A stretch of 64,000 bases of DNA, from contig CM060708.1 in NCBI GenBank assembly GCA_030686995.1, positions 187,856,749 to 187,920,748 on the forward strand. The letters run 5' to 3'. Positions 60,108 through 64,000 of the stretch are shown here, in pieces. This DNA comes from Artemisia argyi (taxonomy: Eukaryota > Streptophyta > Magnoliopsida > Asterales > Asteraceae). The position numbers and the translations under genes were made by a program. The stretch's first letter is position 1, and each line of letters starts with the position of its first letter. The notes under the pieces are model-generated. The model searched no databases. It was not told the DNA's origin and worked only from the letters and a program-made list of their open reading frames with translations.

Positions 60108-60548
60108 GTCGTCATCTCGCCGTGTCAGGGTTTCTTGATCACCTAGATCTACTCTTGACGCCATCTGGTTGGAAAGTGTTTTGGGCCATCTCTCTTTAAC
60201 TTAAAACGTGACCACCTTGGTGAAATAACATGTGACACCGTCATGTATGAATGCCTCAAAATCTTTCTGATTTGTCAAGTGCAAAGTAAATATCCACCTC
60301 TTTATCAACAAGTGATGGCGTCACCTAGTAACTTTTGACGCCGTCAGGTATTGTTCCAGCTTGAATTCTTGACTTGGTCGGTTTCTTCACTTTAATGCTC
60401 AAAAACGTCCAAAATGCTATGTTTTCCAGAATTCCTCCCAAAACTACCTAAAATGACAAAAGGAACAATTTAAGGTAATATTTGATCATATTATCACGAC
60501 TTAAGGCTTAAATGACCCCTTAAAAGCGTAACACTTTTCGTCTCATCA

Positions 60549-60953
60549 CTAAGCTAACTCATACCATCTAGTAGCGTAGCTAAACTAACTCATAACACAT
60601 CTCGTAACAAAAAAAACCTAAACTAAACTAACTAATACCACATCTTTTAACATAGTGTAACTAAACTAACTCATAACGCATCTAGTAGCGTACCTAAACT
60701 AACTCATTTCGCGTCTCGCAGCCCGAAAAACCAAACGAAAACACTCTAACCAGCACTAATCTAACCCTAACACAGAATTTAACACAAATTATACCTAAAA
60801 ACCGATGAAAACTCATTAAACATCACAAATCACAACAATAAGCACCAAATTATGAAAAATTATACCATTTTACTCATGAACTGATGAATCGACTCGCTAT
60901 CTTTTGAATTAACCACATCTTTCGAGTTGCGAAATGTTTTAGGGTTGAGCGAT
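60549..60953 (-). repeat. CENP-C-derived array, distal block with truncated exon-1 copy (viii)
   Basis: Continues the array beyond LTR 1. The exon-1-like copy starts at 60866 with an intact donor context (ATG then GTATAA) and is cut at 60953 by LTR 2, losing the start-codon half. Confidence 0.88.
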
Positions 60954-62209
60954 TGATGCGTGGACCTCGCAAAAGGTTTTACCTCTCAAGAGATCTTGAG
61001 AAGCTTGCAATCCCCACCAGGCAGTGTACCTGACCGTTGTAGTATAGTATAGTGACAAGTACCGGGGGATTGATCGTTCAACTCAAAGAATAGTGTTCGC
61101 TAGGGTAAAACTCACTAAAACTAGGTCTAGAGATGAGGGATGATTCTATTTGTATTTCTATATTTTAAATGAAAAGCAAGTAAAATCTCGATTTTGAAAG
61201 GAGTGGGCGGAATTAGTTGCTAATCAACTAACCTAAATAACTAAAGATGCAATCAAAATAAAATAAACTAAACTTAAACTAAATTATGGTGAAAACAATA
61301 ATGAGAGAAAATGTGTTTACTTAGATTTCACTACTCCCTAACTATCTTTTACCAGTTGATTAGTTTATTACAATTGCATGAATGACGGGTTATATTCCTT
61401 AATACCATTCGTAGGGCCGTGTATGATCTTCCTGAACTCTATAAGCTTCTACCTCTTCCTATGTCGAGCCGACTACTAGCTCCTAACGTGGCCTTATTAG
61501 TAGTTACTTACGCATTAAATACAACCAATATATCGTAGTACACCTCCGATCATATTTCTTAAGACGTTCAAGCAAGTTACCAATTGGAAGTCTGCCAGTT
61601 TTCTTAAGCCTAACATCGAATTCATTCATCCACAACAATTATAAACAAACAACCAATCCATAATCAATATCTAAGTTTCATTACATCGAAACAAACACAA
61701 AGAAAACCTTGCCTAGCATGTTAAAGAGAAGACAAGCGTAAGATATAATCAAACAACACATAGACATATTGAATGATTTGATGAAAGATTTATCTTCAAT
61801 TTAGCAAGGATGAAACAAGGGTTTGAAACCTCAAAATATCTGTAAAATTCGTCTAGGTTTTACTCCCTTCAAAGTTGCACACAATGAATGAAAACTATAA
61901 AACCATATATAGATTTTGTATCCTGACGGCGTCAAGACATAGGTGTGACGCCGTCAACTCGCCGCCAAAATAATACTCGTACTGCCTAGATCCACTTCTG
62001 ACGCCGTTACTCTTTGTGGACTCTGGGCCGTCTCTCTCTGTGTAATACGTGATGGCCTTGGCGACCCTAAAGGGTGACGCCATCATGCACTCTTTAGAAA
62101 ACTCTCTGGCGCGTCACGTGTATTTGATTTATCCATCTCTTTGTCAAGTCTTGACACCATCACTAGCCTTAAATGACCCCCCAAAAGCGGTACACTTTTC
62201 GCTTCATCA
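60954..62209. mobile_element. LTR 2 (1.26 kb), same family as LTR 1
   Basis: Starts TGATGCGTGGACC and ends TTCGCTTCATCA. It aligns throughout with LTR 1. TGACGGCGTCA (61924-61934) and TGACGCCGTCA (61946-61956) form a hairpin pair; more variants follow to about 62160. The flanking five bases do not match (GCGAT and AATAC), and the CENP-C copy does not resume to the right. This end has been rearranged, or the LTR is the left LTR of a larger element. Confidence 0.8.
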
Positions 62210-62773
62210 AATACCCTTACACTTGAGATTTGCTTGTACTCAAGAAAATGCGCTTTTATTCTAATCAAAATACAAGTTAGGGGTCATCTAACACTAATAT
62301 AAAAGTAATTGCAACAAATAATCATTCCACTTCAACCAAAAACAAGCACAGAAATTATACGCTAGCACCTCACAAATAGTGTTTAGATACTCACATCTCT
62401 CGGGTGTAATAAAGTATATATCACAATATGGAAACGGAAAACATCTCTCACTACCTGTCATAGCAAATAGATTACCATAGGCTTGGGAAATGATAAACCT
62501 CCACCACTTGGCGTAAGCACCTAGGATAAACTATCAAAGAGGTATTTTAAAGCGTTATAACATGAGGTGTATGGTAAACATGGTTTTGTTGGATAAAGGC
62601 AATATTTACTGGTGGCGAGTTAATCATCTTGGTCAATTACATGTACAATGTGCGATGCTAAGCCAAGACTCGACTCGACTCGACTTAAGCTAATCAAAAA
62701 CTAACTAAAACATAAAACAAACATAAAAGGAAACAGGATGGTAGTCCGTATATTTTTTTTTCTTTCTTTCTTT

Positions 62774-62849
<76 letters not shown>

Positions 62850-64000
62850 CTTTTTCTTGATTTTTTTTACATACACTCTTGCTCTACCATCTAAAATAAC
62901 ACATCATAGGGAATTTACATTCCCCTTACTCTTGAACTTTTACATACTTTACAATCAACTATTCTAATGACTCGAATTAAGATAATTAAAACACTTTGAG
63001 TACTTTTTAAAATTAACGCACATATGGGAGTAATATATGATGTTTATCCCCATTACTCCATAACAATAGTGTTGAGGCAACATGATCAATAGCTCTTTAT
63101 ATTTTAATGATGACAAATAAACCATCGAAACACATAAAATAACAAACATTAGCTCAAAATCGCCGGAGCCAATATCTGCTCCTGGCGCGCTGCTCGCGCG
63201 TCAACGCGCGGGTGACGCGTCAGGAGTCTGTATGGTTCCGGGCGAATTTTGAAAGTCGGCTTTCCCCTTACCCGATAAATGTGGATCTTTCAATACAGGT
63301 ATGAATATGTTATGTGCTTAATTGAGAACACTCGAAACGAGTTTTGAGATTTGAGATATCCTATTTTTAGAACACCCATTTACGGGATAAATGCCAACTC
63401 ATGTTTTCTAACTACCGCCTCTAGCCAAGGCTTTTCTAAACTTAGGGAGCTTGTATATTTCACGTAACATCGTGTTGAAGCATCCATATGCTCATATCCC
63501 GTGCTTACGTCTTCTCTAATTACGTAACGGGTTTACTCCCTTATTGGTCAAACTAAGTCAAAGGTCACTTTGCGTAAATGCATCTTTTCCCACTTGGGTT
63601 GTGCTTTACACCAAGGCAAAGCACTTAACTTGTTTGAACCAAGGTATTAGTTGAGAACGTCGAGTCGTGGAAAGTCACGAGATATGAAGCTATGGATTCT
63701 CGACATTGTGTTACTTGAACTTATAAGTAACCTATGATTTTCTCAACTTATAATCTTAATTTTCTAAACCTTTTCTTCTTAATGACAATTAGATTATGCC
63801 TTAATCCTCTTTTAATCCCTTTTTTACAAAAGACAAAACCAATCATATCCAAATCAAATATTCTCTTACAGAATCTCTTACACCCTTACATATTCTCTTA
63901 CACACTACATCTCAACCATCCATTCCCTTACAACACATCTCAACCCTTCATTTTCAACACATGCCAATTGTTGGAAACCCTAATATGGCTCCTATCATCC
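62210..64000. other. Repeat-like sequence without recognised gene
   Basis: Contains a (TTTC)n run and (TA)35 at 62777-62846, and a GC-rich palindrome cluster at 63183-63222 (GCGCG words paired with GACGCGTC). The stretch near 62214 (CCCTTACACTTGAG) could be internal sequence of the element whose LTR ends at 62209. CTTACA-rich words appear from 63860 to 63930. No gene is supported. Confidence 0.5.
62777..62846. repeat. (TA)35 microsatellite
   Basis: A 70-bp uninterrupted TA run preceded by TTTC repeats (62757-62775). The minus frame 62694-62876 is an artefact of it. Confidence 0.96.

Larger units (their letters stand above)
53457..60548. mobile_element. Solo LTR 1 (about 1.45 kb without inserts)
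   Basis: Starts TGATGCGTGTGG and ends TCGTCTCATCA. Flanks CTAAA (53452-53456) and CTAAG (60549-60553) are a target duplication with one change inside the CENP-C minisatellite. It aligns with LTR 2 (60954-62209) across its length, for example CTTGAGAAGCTT and AAGTACCGGGGGATTGATCGTTC. It carries several TGACGGCGTCA palindromes. LTR 3 is inserted in one of them. Confidence 0.85.

Overview
The window is plant nuclear DNA, AT-rich and crowded with transposons. Two U1 snRNA genes carry plant-type promoters (USE plus TATA at the Pol II spacing). There is a long intronless DYW-class PPR gene, a 16-exon gene for the inner-kinetochore protein CENP-C, and many LTR elements, LINEs and MITEs. A eudicot is clear. 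An asterid, perhaps Asteraceae, is my inference from the style of the repeats and is not proven.

Layout. 1-1566: 3' part of a large LTR that runs in from outside. About 1570-9014: a degraded tandem segmental duplication. Each unit holds one U1 gene and one minus-strand pseudogene of a TBL/PMR5 esterase; unit 1 also ends in a 121-bp piece of the PPR gene that lies intact at 8467-11574. 11778-12895: a MITE, a foldback element and a hAT-like element. 12936-24430: a minus-strand LINE split by a complete but damaged Copia element (13266-22724, 5-bp target duplication CTTCC), which is itself split by a 3.66-kb solo LTR. 24430-25674: mostly nothing recognisable, plus an AG/CTCG-rich element and a (TA)41 run.

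25675-34320 (minus): CENP-C. I resolved 16 exons with consistent phases, giving a 2307-nt CDS (768 aa). Exons 9-14 are three tandem copies of one exon pair. Intron 1 holds a minisatellite and a copy of exon 1. More exon-1 copies lie upstream of the gene at 51.2-53.4 kb and 60.9 kb; two of them (52807-52932, 53288-53413) keep start codon, full reading frame and splice donor.

34487-51175: a palindromic MITE, then a plus-strand LINE split by a probable Helitron that carries gene fragments (one is PRAF-like), and by a three-deep LTR nest (B contains C contains D). 53457-60548: a second three-deep LTR nest set inside the CENP-C-derived array. 60954-62209: another LTR of that group. 62210-64000: repeat-like sequence with a (TA)n run and a GC-rich palindrome cluster.

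Only two protein genes look functional (PPR and CENP-C), plus the two U1 genes. The most unusual content is the modular duplication in and around CENP-C, and a set of LTRs that each carry a different cluster of short palindromes at roughly the same place near the right end.
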